Assembly: GCF_001625305.1 (NCBI RefSeq)
Contig: NW_017804487.1
Location: 1,482,604 to 1,546,603, forward strand
Origin: Branchiostoma belcheri
Lineage: Eukaryota > Chordata > Leptocardii > Amphioxiformes > Branchiostomatidae
Direction: 5' to 3'
DNA length: 64,000 bases
Shown one piece after another: positions 1 to 11,845 of this stretch. The position numbers and the translations under genes are program-made. The notes below the pieces were generated by a model that was not told the DNA's origin, did no database searches, and saw nothing but the letters and a program-made list of their open reading frames with translations. Each line of letters opens with the position of its first letter. The stretch's first letter is position 1.

Positions 1-363
1 GTTTCAAAAATAGAGAAGAAAGGGCAACTAACAGTAGATAATAGGTAGTATATAGTATTGTATAGTATAGTATTGCATTAGAATATAGCTTTCCAGTATG
101 ACATACTCATGTTTTGCATACTGCATATCCTCTTGTGCATTTAGCCCATCTGGGCAAGATTTGCGATAAAGATTCATATCATTGTAACAAGTTATAAGTT
201 AGATCACTGGAGATCACCAAAAAAAGATAAGGAAAAAATCCCTAGATCTACCTGCCAACCATAGTTTTCAGGACTAAAACAGGAAAATTTTTTTCTTTAA
301 TATGCTAATATGTTTAATATGTTTTACTAATTAAGTAAACTGTAATCTTATCAACAAATGCAG

Positions 364-3300
364 GTGCTGACATTGACTATGCCGAGGATGACATTGACAG
401 CACTGGATCGGGTCTGTTACTCGCCTCCATCAACGGGGATGTAGAGATGGTGCGACTGCTGATACACATGGGGGCGTCGGTGTCGAAGAAAACCGGCGCT
501 GGTATATCATGTGCCCCGCTTCATGGAGCGGCGGGCAATGGTGAGTGGTGTGGTGTGTTAACTCCCATACTCTTCTCAAGTGTAACAGTGGGGGGGTTTA
601 TAGGTGCTACCACCTGACCCGGCCGATGGGTCTAGACCGTTTAGCCAAATAGTTAAAGACTGTCGGCATATGAAGCTGGTGCCCGGGTTCTGTGTCTGGG
701 GTTCAAACCCCGGCCTGGGACCAGGAGTGTCTTTCTGTTTCTACTCTCCTAATTCTTACACAAGTTCTGAGTGCTAAGCAGAGAAAGAAGTATGTACCAT
801 TTTTTAAATCTTTGCAAGGACATTTGTGTATAATGTCCTTGATCTTTGGTATGACTCAGCCGGGGATCAAACTCACGACCTACCAAATGCAGTGAAGGCG
901 TCAATTAAAACAAATGCCAGTTTGCTAAAAAGATGCCAGTTTAAGCTATAAAGAAGATAGAGCTAAAGATTAAATTGTGAAAGGTCTCTCGGCCAGGCAA
1001 GCAAACATGCAAAAACAAGATTTATGACAGTGTATCAGGTGCCTAGTACATGTTTTACTTTATTTGTGTTTATATGTTGCCTAATAGTCTTATTTTTCTT
1101 TCGTATTATAAAATGAAAAGAAACCTACAGTGGGTATCACTGGAAGACGAATGAAAAATAGCCCAGACTATGCATGATGTACAAAATGACTAAAAGACTG
1201 GTGGACATACCAACAGACTGAACTACTAAGTACATAATACCACCCCAGAAAAGGACAAGAAATAGCCATGCCTTCAAGTACCAGAGTTATCAACCAAGGA
1301 TTGAGGTGTTCAAGAATTCATTCTTCCCTAGAACTTTCACAGAGTGGAACTCACTGTCACCTAGTACAGTAGGCCCATTGTCATTAGATAGCTTTAAACA
1401 ATTGTTTTCATTTTTTTTTAATTTACTTCAGAATTCACCTCAAAACAAGGCTCGTGAGAGCCACTTACGTGTTTTAGGTTACAGTGATGACTGCGTGGTC
1501 AGATATTTGTTCACCCTTGATTTAAACCGTTGGAGGTTGTAATTAGCGGTGAAACATTCACGGGGAAGCTTGTTCCACAGTGAAGTGGTTCTGGGGAAGA
1601 AACTGTCAGCATGAAATTTTCTCTTGACTGATGGACTATGAGGAAGAAAGGGTGATTTTCTGCTGTTGAGGTGGCTAAGCGTGTTCTTGCAGAGAATGTT
1701 CTGAGTGGGGGTACGAGGGAGTGAAGTTCAGCAGAGCATCTGCCGTGGAAATATCGATGTTGCTAGCCTAGTAACGCCAGGCTAGCAACATCGCGCCGGT
1801 GTGAAAGCGGTTGTAACGTGTTTTGTTTGGAGTTAGATGTTCAAGGGTTATAGGTTTAACAAGTTGCTCTGTGTAGTAGCCAGCTGCTGCCACGCCATGT
1901 CACTGTGCGTTGCAAAGCTGGTGTGTTACGCCGAAGGGCAGTTATACTGGCTATTCAGACACAGATACCTACTGGAATGTAACATTGGTTGATGCGTATT
2001 TCTCACATTGCAACTCCAACCCAGGGCATACAGAGGTGGTGGAGTTGCTGGTACATCACGGTGCAACGTTGGACACACGGGATGCCTACCAGAGGACGCC
2101 ACTCATGGCTGCCATTTTGTTCGGACATGTCAACACCGTCCGGCAACTGATTGAGTTTGGAGCAAGGGTTGACCTGGCTGACCGCCGTGGCAGGACGGCC
2201 CAGGAGTAAGTGTCAATAGCCTCCGTTCCAGAGGCGTTCCGGAGTGCATTTAATCTCTGATCAAACCTAGATCGCACGCGTTAGAAGCTCCGGTCGCCAA
2301 TCTAAGATCTAGGTTTGATCAGAAAAAAAGCACCCCCCCCACCACCAAAAAAAAAAAGATGACCGATCCGGGCAAACGCATGCAAAGGAGGCTAAAGTGA
2401 CCCATGATTTAAGAATGAATGGGCTGTGATCAGCATGTTGGCGGGAGAAAGATTGACAGACAGAATGACTGGCCAGACACAGGAAATGGGGGTAAACTTG
2501 AGAGTAGGTTGACAGCACCTGGGTGGGATGAAACCAGTAGGCAGATTGAGAATGACAGGAGGCCTGAAGGTCGGGCACGGGAAATGGGGTGAACTCGAAG
2601 GTCACGAAAATCTAAAATACTTCTCTTCTGGAAAGTCTAAAATCTCCCATTTCAGACTTCCTATATGTGTCACATTTTCCACTAGGTACTGCATGGCAGA
2701 TGTTGTTGGAGAAGACTGTGGCTGTGTACGAAGAGAGCTGATGAAGCTGGTACAACAGGCGATAAAGACCAAGATGTTGCGATGCTGCAACCCTACGTGT
2801 GGCAAAGCGGGCCGCAGGTAGGTTTTGTTACCACCAGGTATGCAAGATAATATTGTTTTTGATACATGTGTACGTGCGTTTGTGTATTTGTGTGCGTGTT
2901 CATTTTTTTTTGTGTGTGTATGTATGTGAGTGTATGTGTTTCTGTGTGTGAAACACAGAACACACAGTTTGTGTGTGTGTGTATGAGTGTGTATGTATGT
3001 GAGTGTATGTGTTTCTGTGTGTTTGTGTGTGTGTATGTGTGTGTGTCAGTCACTGTGTGTGCGTATGTCTGTATGTATGTATGTGCGTGTGTTGTGTGTA
3101 TATGTGTGTGTGTGTATGTATGTGTGTGTGTGCGTGTATGTGTGTGTGTGCGTGTATGTATGTTTGTACGTGTATGTGTGCGTGTATGTATGTTTTTTTG
3201 TACGTGTATGTGTGTGTGTATGTGTATCACTATGCATGTTTACATATGTGTCTGTAACTTTTCTGAATTCTACCATAGTTCTAAACAGCTCGTGTAACTG

Positions 3301-3493
3301 TTCCCTCCTCTCCAGGTCCACCCTGAAGCTGTGTGCCCAGTGCAAGCTGACCCGGTACTGCAGCCGAGACTGTCAGAAACAACACTGGACTGTCGGACAC
3401 AAGAAGAGCTGCAGACAAGATACGTGCACTGTCACCGACGCTGAAGTTAGGAAAATCCTAAAAACAATCCAGTCAACAGCAGGGGAAGTGTAG
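364..3493 (+). CDS. ankyrin-repeat and MYND zinc-finger protein (3' part; 5' exons lie left of the window)
   Basis: Four exons join in phase: 364-540, 2025-2205, 2686-2817 and 3316-3493 (stop TAG at 3491-3493). All have AG acceptors and GT donors. The first two encode ankyrin repeats (the LLxxGAxV pattern, TPLMAAILFGHVNTVRQLIE, then GRTAQE). Exon 3 encodes a linker and the first zinc pair of a MYND finger (CCNPTC). Exon 4 completes it with CAQC, YCSRDC, HW and HKKSC, then a short tail ending STAGEV. MYND fingers bind proline-rich peptides and ankyrin repeats are protein-binding scaffolds, so this is probably an intracellular adaptor or regulator. It does not match my memory of vertebrate ANKMY2 outside the domains, so I give no symbol. 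The gene is partial because the first visible exon starts in phase 1. Introns hold a LINE remnant (1.26-1.98 kb) and a TG microsatellite. Confidence 0.85.
635..735 (+). mobile_element. tRNA-derived SINE head in an ankyrin-MYND intron
   Basis: An A-box-like stretch (TAGCCAAATAGTTAAAG, about 640) is followed about 50 bp later by a B-box-like GGTTCAAACCC (about 700) inside a short stem. This spacing is typical of SINE promoters. The cloverleaf is poor, so it is not a functional tRNA. The element's 3' end was not defined. Confidence 0.4.
1261..1978 (+). mobile_element. 5'-truncated LINE fragment (CR1/Jockey-like 3' end)
   Basis: Reading 1306-1542 encodes a [24 protein letters not shown] pattern, typical of the last residues of LINE reverse-transcriptase ORFs. 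About 350 bp further on is a 3' tail (about 1911-1975) with TGTGTTACGCCGAAGGGC and a degenerate ATACAG motif. The same end recurs near 3880, 45400, 46680, 48394-49035 and 52690. The copy sits in an intron of the ankyrin-MYND gene, in the same direction. Confidence 0.7.
2866..3243. repeat. TG/CA-rich microsatellite
   Basis: An imperfect TGTGTG tract interspersed with TATG and CGTG, in the intron before the last ankyrin-MYND exon. It yields long open frames of Val/Cys/Tyr or Thr/His repeats that are low-complexity artefacts. Confidence 0.95.
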
Positions 3494-3817
3494 TGTGTCA
3501 AAAGGTAGCTTAGAACATGCACAACAAATGCAGCTTTACAGACGTTACAACATTTTGCATCTTTGGTATGAAATGCTTGATCACAACTTAAGTACGGACA
3601 TAATGTTTTGGGTGACCAAATGTGGGGGTTGTCTCTCTGTCCTAATAGCTGATGTCTGTGATGTATATTGCAAGGCTATAGAACATGTTCAGTACTACAG
3701 CTTTTATCTCCTCAAGTTGATGTGCATATGTAAGATAACTCCTCTTTCTGAAGCTGACAACAACATGATAGCAACAGTTATCTGAAAGATTTCAGAATAT
3801 TTTTTGATCTGATAAGG

Positions 3818-3823
3818 AATAAA
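3818..3823 (+). promoter_or_regulatory. poly(A) signal AATAAA of the ankyrin-MYND gene
   Basis: First canonical AATAAA after the stop codon, 325 bp downstream, just before repeat-derived sequence begins. Confidence 0.6.
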
Positions 3824-3871
3824 GTTGCAGATCTTACACTATCTTTGTCCAGTGTCCATTCTGGGTATCTG

Positions 3872-3925
3872 CATCTGTATAGCCAGTATAACTACCCCAC
3901 AGTGTAACACACAACTTCGCAGGTA
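3872..3925 (-). mobile_element. LINE 3'-tail fragment
   Basis: A short minus-strand copy of the LINE end family seen at 1911-1975 and 48394-48800 (CTGTATAGCCAGTATAAC and TGTAACACAC). Confidence 0.55.
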
Positions 3926-4039
3926 CATAGGGATGTGGTTGATGTAAAGTTAGGTCCCAAATTGGGAAGAGCATGTGTTCATAATGTGACTTTTATTACA
4001 CAACAATGTACAAGGTACAAAGTATGGCAGAAATGAGAA

Positions 4040-4866
4040 CAAGTCTAACAAATCAGTCTACGTAGTACAGTACTAGGTGATATGGGATGAAAAGGCGCTT
4101 ATACAATCATTAAAAGAATTTCTTACGTTTAGACATTCTTTAAAATACTGTCCTATATTCACAATGTATGGATTGTCAAAAGTCAACAAGTATCTGAATT
4201 TGCTAGATGAATTCATGGCGAGAAATTCTGGTATAGAAGTTGATATAGTTGCATATAGTGAATTACGTATATCAGAATATTTGGGACAAACAATCAAAAA
4301 GTGGTATTCGTCTTCTATTAATTCTGGACAGAATGGACAAACCCTCTGGTCAGCAGGTATTTTCTGAAATCTTCCTGTTTCCATACTTAATTTGTGACAG
4401 CCAATCCTGAGTTTTGTGATTGCTCTTCATATATCAAGGCTTTTTATGTATAAAAGGTAGTTTTCCTGTTTATAATGTTTGTCTAAGGTTGAAAGGACGG
4501 AAAGTTTTGAATTGTTTCTAATCGTACAGTGCCAATTTTGAATATAAATGTCTTGTAAACGTTGCCGTAACTGAGTGGTAATCAAATTTATATGATAATT
4601 CCGCGGGTTTAGCCATATATGTCCAAAACCGTGGTAGTTGAGGATATTATATACATGAACGATCCAGTCATGTTCTTCACAGCTAACAACATTGTATGCC
4701 TCACGAAGAAGGGCGTCCTCGGGTAAATTGACTAAACGATGCCAATATTTTATGAGTTGAATTTGTGTATCAATTATAACTGGGAAAGCTCCTAGTTCTC
4801 CTCTGACGCCATCATTTGACGCTTTGGAGTGTACACCTAACAGAAATTTCTGAAAGCGCATATCAA
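4040..4866 (-). mobile_element. 5'-truncated LINE: C-terminal reverse-transcriptase region
   Basis: Two minus-strand reading frames adjoin. The upstream one, 4427-4861, begins MRFQKFLLGVHSKASNDGVR and continues with GELGAFPV, a motif of LINE ORF2 thumb/C-terminal regions. The downstream one, 4073-4384, has CPFC-IEDEYHFLIVCPKY, the cysteine/histidine knuckle of LINE C termini. The two are separated by a frame break, so the copy is dead. It lies between the ankyrin-MYND gene and the inverted MYND exon copy. Confidence 0.75.
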
Positions 4867-5206
4867 TAATATCAAATATAAATACTAGTATCAGGACTCA
4901 GGGAGTACAGTGCTATGCGCTACAGTCTTATCAGAATGATAGAAAAAGGAGATTAAGTTGTTTTGCTAAAGCCTATCTAGTCATTTGTTCAACATGTCAC
5001 CAATATTACCCTGCACTGTCTGTATGCATGTGTATTTGTACTCATCATCTTATGTAATGCTTAGCCCGATTTACATAGGATTACTAGCAGCGATTACTCT
5101 ATAATCTATACATTGTTTCATGTTGCAATTAGCCTATGGTCAAGAACTTGTAAATTAGCTTGTTATACATGATATTCTAGGGTGTTTTTAAGTCCGGATA
5201 CACCTG

Positions 5207-5408
5207 TCATGAACATGAAATTTTAACAGGCTGGAATAGAGGTGCCCATGCTAGCATCATATGCATGCCCACTTTTTCAAATTCAGTTGGTTCCTCGCCA
5301 GCGTTATGTCCACAGCTCTTCTTGTGTCCGACAGTCCAGTGCTGTTTCTGACAGTCTCGGCTGCAGTACCGGGTCAGCTTGCACTGGGCACACAGCTTCA
5401 GGGTGGAC
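5207..5408 (-). pseudogene. inverted duplicate of the MYND-encoding last exon
   Basis: From the AG acceptor at 5410-5409 the minus strand reads STLKLCAQCKLTRYCSRDCQ and on through KKSC, identical to the exon at 3316-3493. After the last cysteine the sequence differs (GHNAGEEPTEFEKVG, then stop at 5207-5209). The first zinc pair lies in a separate exon that I do not find upstream on this strand. It therefore looks like a stranded duplicate exon, though it could be the terminal exon of a gene whose other exons were displaced by repeats. No ankyrin exon is visible nearby. Confidence 0.6.
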
Positions 5409-5484
5409 CTGGGGAGGAGGGAAAACTTAGACACGCTACTCAGGACTAGTATAAAATTCAGAAATTTATTTTCAACTGCCTTTA

Positions 5485-5790
5485 GGCCACACCAATTTAA
5501 TTTGTTGCTTCTCGGATTTTTTTCAGAAAAAATATGAAGTGACAGGGCAAAATGAAAAAGAAAAAACAGGCCAAGGCACCCCATGATAGCCGGAAATGGT
5601 ACAATACGAACATACCAGGTTGGTTTATAGTCTATACAATAAATTTTGAACTTTGAATGAAATAAAATTGCATTGTTACATTGAAAAGGACTTTGTTCAA
5701 CTATTGAGGCCAAAATATGTCTTCCATTGAGCATTGTGCAGTTAATTTAGAACCCTTTTTTTTTTGCAAATTAGAAAAGAAATGGACAGG
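5485..5790. mobile_element. TIR MITE (GGCCACACC family), right end lost
   Basis: Begins TTA + GGCCACACCAATTTAATTTG and matches the intact copy at 54674-55040 through CAGAAAAAATATGAAG, GACAGGGC and the TTTTTTGCAAAT stretch near its far end. It is cut off where the 385-bp satellite starts at about 5790, so the second TIR is missing. Confidence 0.6.
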
Positions 5791-8759
5791 GCCCCAAAAG
5801 ATTTTTCCTTTTTATTTCCTATCTTTTTAAATATCATTCTTAATGAAAAAACCTCCTCTCGTAATGTATTGTCAATGGCGAGAGGAGGTTTTTAGGGTTT
5901 TCCGCCCTTAACGGGCCGGGGTGACCCCGTGACCCGGCGGCTGTCCGCTCGGTACAAACCTCTGGCCTAGATGCGCCGACCAAGCGCAAGAGTTTTCACT
6001 CTTGTGATTTCAACTCGCCAAAACGGGCGCTCATCACGTCTGGAGCGGACGGGACGGTATGACGTCATCACCAGCAACAGGTGAGAAGAACTCTTCCCCC
6101 CTGTTACAGGTGCAGATAGCGCCAGCCGTCCCACCTGATGCGCTTGGTCGGCGCACCTGGGCGACAGGTGTAGCCTGGTCCCAAAAGATATTTCCTTTTT
6201 ATTTTCTATCTTTTTAAATATGATTTTATTGAAAAAACCTCCTCTCGTAATGTATTGTCAATGGCGAGAGGAGGTTTTTAGGGTTTTCCGCCCTTAACGG
6301 GCCGGGGTGACCCCGTGACCCGGCGGCTGTCCGCTCGGTACAAACCTCTGGCCTAGATGCGCCGACGCAAATTTCCGTCTCGTAAACGGTCGTCGCCTTT
6401 CCGAACGGTCGTCGCCTTTTTTCAGAACGGTCGTCGCCTTTCGGAGCGGTCGTCGCCATTTCCGATCGACCGAACTTCAGTTCGGAATATCCGCGACATG
6501 TTCGGGACTTCCCCGAGTTCTTTGAATGTGTGAAATCACACTTCCTGAAGATAACATCGCGACCGAAGACGGGCCAGAACTTGGCTAGGTGGATTGAAGT
6601 TGCGTGGGTGCTAGTACATGTATTATAATTATAAGTTCCGGGGGTTGAATTATCTAGGTTAGAACTATAGCTAGGTTAGTGTTTGAGAAATTCTCGATTG
6701 GAACGGGAAGGGTTTGGGTAACTCTGAACTCGAATGTCTCTGGGTATTTATTTTTCTTGTATGTGAACATGTCCTCTCCCTTTTTTCTTTGTTTCCTTTT
6801 GAAATGCGAATAAACATTATTTGAAAAAAAAAACCTCTGAACTAGAACGTTTGTAGGTTTTCATACATTGCTGAATTTGAAACGGGGNTCATCGTGGGAA
6901 CACCGAGAGGTACCCTTCCGGTTGCCGGCATTCCACCGGACACATTCTTACGTCACAGACCAGATGAACAGAATAAAGGTGTGTACTTCGTAAACCCGGG
7001 TAAAATGTGTGACCTCACAGATCAAATGATCACAACAAATACGTGAATTCTGCATTACGTATAGGTCAATACAAGACATCGTCAGAGAATCTGCTGGGTA
7101 CCTGCCGGGTGCCTGCCGGATACCGACCAAAGAGGGTGACAAAATTTCTAACAAAATACTACTGAAGGAAATTTTTAATTGTGACCACGACAGCCGATGC
7201 CCGCCCGACTTCTGAACCCGGCCGGGGCCAGCCGGGGCTACATCCCCGACGGGCACCGGCGTAATTGGGACCTTAGCTTTACAGGTGCAGATGGCGCCAG
7301 CCGTCCCACCTGATGCGCTTGGTCGGCGCACCTGGGCGACAGGTGTAGCCTGGCCCAAAAAGATATTTCCTTTTTATTTTCTATCTTTTTAAATATCATT
7401 TTATTGAAAAAACCTCCTCTCGTAATGTATTGTCAATGGCGAGAGGAGGTTTTTAGGGTTTTCCGCCCTTAACGGGCCGGGGTGACCCCGTGACCCGGCG
7501 GCTGTCCGCTCGGTACAAACCTCTGGCCTAGATGCGCCGACCAAGCGCAAGAGTTTTCACTCTTGTGATTTCAACTCGCCAAAACGGGCGCTCATCACGT
7601 CTGGAACGGACGGGACGGTATGACGTCATCACCAGCAACAGGTGAGAAGAACTCTTCCCCCTGTTACAGGTGCAGATAGCGCCAGCCGTCCCACCTGATG
7701 CGCTTGGTCGGCGCACCTGGGCGACAGGTGTAGCCTGGTCCCAAAAGATATTTCCTTTTATTTTCTATCTTTTCAAATATCATTTTAATGAAAAAACCTC
7801 CTCTCGTAATGTATTGTCAATGGCGAGAGGAGGTTTTTAGGGTTTTCCGCCCTTAACGGGCCGGGGTGACCCCGTGACCCCGCGGTTGTCCGCTCGGTAA
7901 AAACCTCTGGCCTAGATGCGCCGACCAAGCGCAAGAGTTTTCACTCTTGTGATTTCAACTCGCCCGCTCATCACGTCTGGAACGGACGGGACGGTATGAC
8001 GTCATCACCAGCAACAGGTGAGAAGAACTCTTCCCCCCTGTTACAGGTGCAGATAGCGCCAGCCGTCCCACCTGATGCGCTTGGTCGGCGCACCTGGGCG
8101 ACAGGTGTAGCCTGGCCCCAAAAGATATTTCCTTTTTATTTTCTATCTTTTCAAATATCATTTTAATTGAAAAAACCTCCTCTCGTAATGTATTGTCAAT
8201 GGCGAGAGGAGGTTTTTAGGGTTTTCCCCCCTTAACGGGCCGGGGTGACCCCGTGACCCGGCGGCTGTCCGCTCGGTACAAACCTCTGGCCTAGATGCGC
8301 CGACCAAGCGCAAGAGTTTTCACTCTTGTGATTTCAACTCGCCAAAACGGGCGCTCATCACGTCTGGAGCGGACGGGACGGTATGACGTCATCACCAGCA
8401 ACAGGTGAGAAGAACTCTTCCCCCCTGTTACAGGTGCAGATAGCGCCAGCCGTCCCACCTGATGCGCTTGGTCGGCGCACCTGGGCGACAGGTGTAGCCT
8501 GGTCCCAAAAGATATTTCCTTTTTATTTTCTATCTTTTTAAATATCATTTTATTGAAAAAACCTCCTCTCGTAATGTATTGTCAATGGCGAGAGGAGGTT
8601 TTTAGGGTTTTCCGCCCTTAACGGGCCGGGGTGACCCCGTGACCCCGCGGTTGTCCGCTCGGTAAAAAACCTCTGGCCTAGATGCGCCGACCAAGCGCAA
8701 GAGTTTTCACTCTTGTGATTTCAACTCGCTCATCACGTCTGGAGCGGACGGGACGGTAT
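5791..8759. repeat. satellite of ~385-bp units, each with a 15-bp hairpin
   Basis: Units start at the CCAAAAGA motif at about 5794, 6181, 7354, 7741, 8118 and 8505, with spacing of 377-387 bp apart from one interrupted interval. Each has a perfect 15-bp stem (AAAAACCTCCTCTCG and its complement around a 17-nt loop), a G/C-rich GGTGACCCCGTGACCC block, and a 16-bp inverted pair (GCGCCGACCAAGCGCA and its complement, about 170 bp apart). The second unit is interrupted at about 6372-7280. The short open frames here repeat with the unit and are not genes. Confidence 0.9.
6372..7280. other. unrelated insert inside the 385-bp satellite
   Basis: Satellite homology stops after GATGCGCCGAC and resumes at about 7281. 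The insert starts with four near-identical ACGGTCGTCGCC units (6390-6462) and contains one ambiguous base (n at 6888). No clear TIR, target duplication or convincing protein was found. It may be a longer version of the unit or an insertion. Confidence 0.5.
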
Positions 8760-9100
8760 GAAGGCATGAGTTGTATTTAACCTCCTTGGTCTGGGTGACC
8801 CCGTGACTCGGCGACAAACCGCATCACCCTTGCTCTCGGACTAATACTAAAAACGCTTCACTGACTGGTCAACCAACCTCACCACGCCGGAAAACACCAC
8901 AATCACAAGGTTATTTGATCAATTCAAAACCTAGTTGAAAATCTACAACGATCGCCGAGCTATGGGGAGCCACTCCTAGCGTGACAACCTCGCAGATCCG
9001 GCGATTTACTGCGCACTATTTGGAACCCTGGTCAGAATTAAACTCTGACCCGGAACCTTACGCCAGTTCCTTTTGAGGTCGCAGCACACATGTATTAATG
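8760..9100. other. spacer without recognised gene
   Basis: A GGTGACCCCGTGACTCGG stretch near the start echoes the satellite unit. Otherwise no ORF, repeat or RNA gene is evident. Confidence 0.4.
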
Positions 9101-10034
9101 GGCGACCCCCGGGGGTCTTTAACGCGGGTATAGAAAGTAGTACAGCGAATATTCTTTAAGGCTGGGTAGAAAGCCTGACAAGAGCGTCAGCCAGATGTAA
9201 ATTGTGCTTTGTGGTGTAGGAATGTATCGGGTTTGAGACTGTATGATTTGAATTTTGAAGATTTTGCAGTTCGTGTATAAATGCGCCGTATTGCGCAACT
9301 GGCTTTCCGGGTGAGTCGGCTGCAGTTCAGGTCACGTCCGTAGGAGGCGATTTCAAAGTGTACGTTACGAGCAGATACGCCGACAGGGTTTTTTGGTTTC
9401 TAGATATTTTGTAGTTTGTACCTTCTTCTGAAACATATTCGATTTTCGTATTTGTGAAGTGCACCCTGCTAGTATAATTCTTACCGCGTCGAAGTGAGTC
9501 ATCTTGGGGTTCTTGACTATAGGAGGGGGACCAGTTTTGGCGCATGCGGGGAAGGGCCAGTTCGCCCACGATGTTTTTAGTGTTATTATGTTTGAGAATT
9601 TTTTTTCTGGTTGAATCCTGGGTCCATTTTGGCCAGTTTTTCAGGTAGGGAGGTCAGACATGTGTTTACTTTTGAAATCCAGAAAGAAATGGTGACCTTT
9701 GCCATTGGTGGTGCTATAGAATTACATGTTTTGGGAGGGTTTTTTCCAGCACAAGTCGTGTGTTTCTATGCTGCAGGTTCAAAGGTCAGTGGTTGTTTAC
9801 ATTTAAAGGGCTCTAGCGCTTTAACTAGCAGGAGTCGAAGCCGGGCTTTTTCCAAAAACGGCAACTAGACATGTTTAGCTGTCCAGTGGATGGAATTTTT
9901 GGGACCTTGCAATTCTGGTAAGTGTACTTTGAAGCCTGTTTTTGTTCCTTGTTTTGTACAGGATCCAATGGACATATGATTCCCTGCTCCCTCCCCTGTA
10001 GAAATCCCCATAGGGCGAAAACTGTGTTCTGCTA
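9100..10034 (+). mobile_element. TATA-containing repeat element abutting exon 1 of ZNF copy A
   Basis: The block from GGGCGACCCCC (9111) through GTGTATAAATGCGCC (about 9275) to TAGAAATCCCCATAGGGCGA and CTGTGTTCTGCTACC (ends about 10036) recurs at about 57863-58345 and, partly, 63431-63901. The right end is sharp and directly abuts ACAAAGCTGCCCGAG of zinc-finger exon 1. This copy is split by a further insert of about 475 bp (9525-10000) whose ends are both G/C-rich (AGGAGGGGGA and TCCCTCCCCT). Confidence 0.55.
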
Positions 10035-10555
10035 CCACAAAGCTGCCCGAGTTCTGGTTTACGTGAAGAGAAAAACCGTCATAGGAAGCAGGTAAGGCTC
10101 AGAAACGGACAGAAAAGTATTCTAATGTTGAGGGGAATAGTTTAAGACCATTTCTGTGGAAGAAAAAAAAACCGTACTAGGATGATAATTTGTAGACATT
10201 TTCGGTATGTGAATATCGTTGAATTAAAGGGGGAGGGGGGCGAAACCTAACATACGTCGACCCTCCCTCGCCACTTACTTGTACGTCGATTTGCATTAGG
10301 CAAAGTGGCCTTTTTAGAGTACGTGAAATTATACAGATATGTTAATTGTATAATTTTGTAAAGAATAGCACAAAGCGTACATTACAAAGTCTAGAAACGC
10401 GTAGAACTGATTTGTAAAAACAGTAAATAGAGAAGCCTGGTGACCAAACCTATAGGCTATACTGCCGACTCTCTTTCCAGCCTAGCTTTCCATTTTACCC
10501 ATTGTTTGTGTAGATGTAGAATTGATAACTGAAATATTTTGAGCAAACTCTGTGG

Positions 10556-10722
10556 TGTGAGTGAGTGAGTGAGTGAGTGAGTGAGTGAGTGAGTGAGTGA
10601 GTGAGTGAGTGAGTGAGTAAGTGAGTGAGTGAACAAGCTCGGTGAAGTAAGTGAGTGAGAGAGTTTGATCTTGAGTGAGTGGGTTAGTTAATGAGTGAGT
10701 GAGTGAGTGAGAGAGTGATCAT
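10556..10722. repeat. GTGA tetranucleotide microsatellite
   Basis: About 17 clean GTGA units followed by degenerate ones, inside the intron of zinc-finger copy A. Confidence 0.95.
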
Positions 10723-11845
10723 CAAGATCTAACATTTATTTTGTCGCAACATAGAAGCAAATTTATTCAAATGCAAAAAAAATGCAACACGCTAGAATTA
10801 TGGTGGGTTACGTTGTAATGCATTAGGTTAAAATTGTTGAAGTCAGAACTCTTTCAACCTAATTTTATCATTGACAATTCTGACAATCTGTACGATTTCT
10901 TTATTTTTTCAACAGGCTCAACATGGCAGCGACAGGACTCGGGTCTTCCATTGGAGTTGGTCAGAACTGCTGTGATGGGTCTCCCACCGGGGTTTGCCAA
11001 GTCGTCTGTGACAGCAAAAAAAGCAATGTTCAAGGCCAGGCGGCAGCACAAGTCAACTTGAATATCGCTGGTGAGAAACCCTAACGCTGGTGAGAAACCC
11101 TACATGTGTGAGTACAGGGCAGCTTACAAGTCTACCTTATCCCTACATATGAGAACCCATACAGGAGAAAAACCTTACAAGTGTGACCAGTGTGACTATT
11201 CTGCAGCACAGAAATCTGATTTGTATCAAGCAAAACACTCTGGTGAGAAACCCTACATGTGTGGGGACAATGGGTGCAGGGCAGCTAGAAATTTTGACTT
11301 ATCCGTACATATGAGAAGCCATACAGGATAAAAACCCTACAAGTGTGACCAGTGTGACTATTCTGAAGCGCATAAAATAAGTTTGGACCAACATCTAGCA
11401 AAACACACCGGTGAGAAACCCTACATGTGTGGGGAGTGTGGATACAGAACAGCTGTGAGGGCCAGCTTATCCAAGCATATGAGAACCCATACAGGAGAAA
11501 GGCCCTACAAGTGTGACCAGTGTGACTATTCTGCAGCATGGAAATACACCTTAGATAATCATAAAGCAAAACACACCGGTGAGAAACCCTACTTGTGTGG
11601 GGAGTGTGGATACAGGGCAACTCGAAAGTCTCGCTTATCCCAACATATGAGAACCCATACAGGAGAAAAACCCTACAAGTGTGACCAGTGTGACTTTTCT
11701 GCAACACGGAAATTTAATTTAGACCGACATATAGTAAAGCACACCGATGAGAAACCTTACATGTGTGGGGAGTGTTGGTACAGGACAGCTCAAAAGCACA
11801 ACTTGTCCCAACATATGAGAACCCATACAGGAGAAAAACCCTTAA

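Noticed and set aside
2793-3493. Several long open frames of Val/Cys/Tyr or Thr/His repeats
   Set aside because: Translations of the TG/CA microsatellite in three frames on both strands. Only the spliced last exon at 3316-3493 is coding.
8291-8548. Repeated 60-85-codon frames with CADQAHQVGRLALSAPVTGG
   Set aside because: They recur with the 385-bp satellite unit and lack any independent support.
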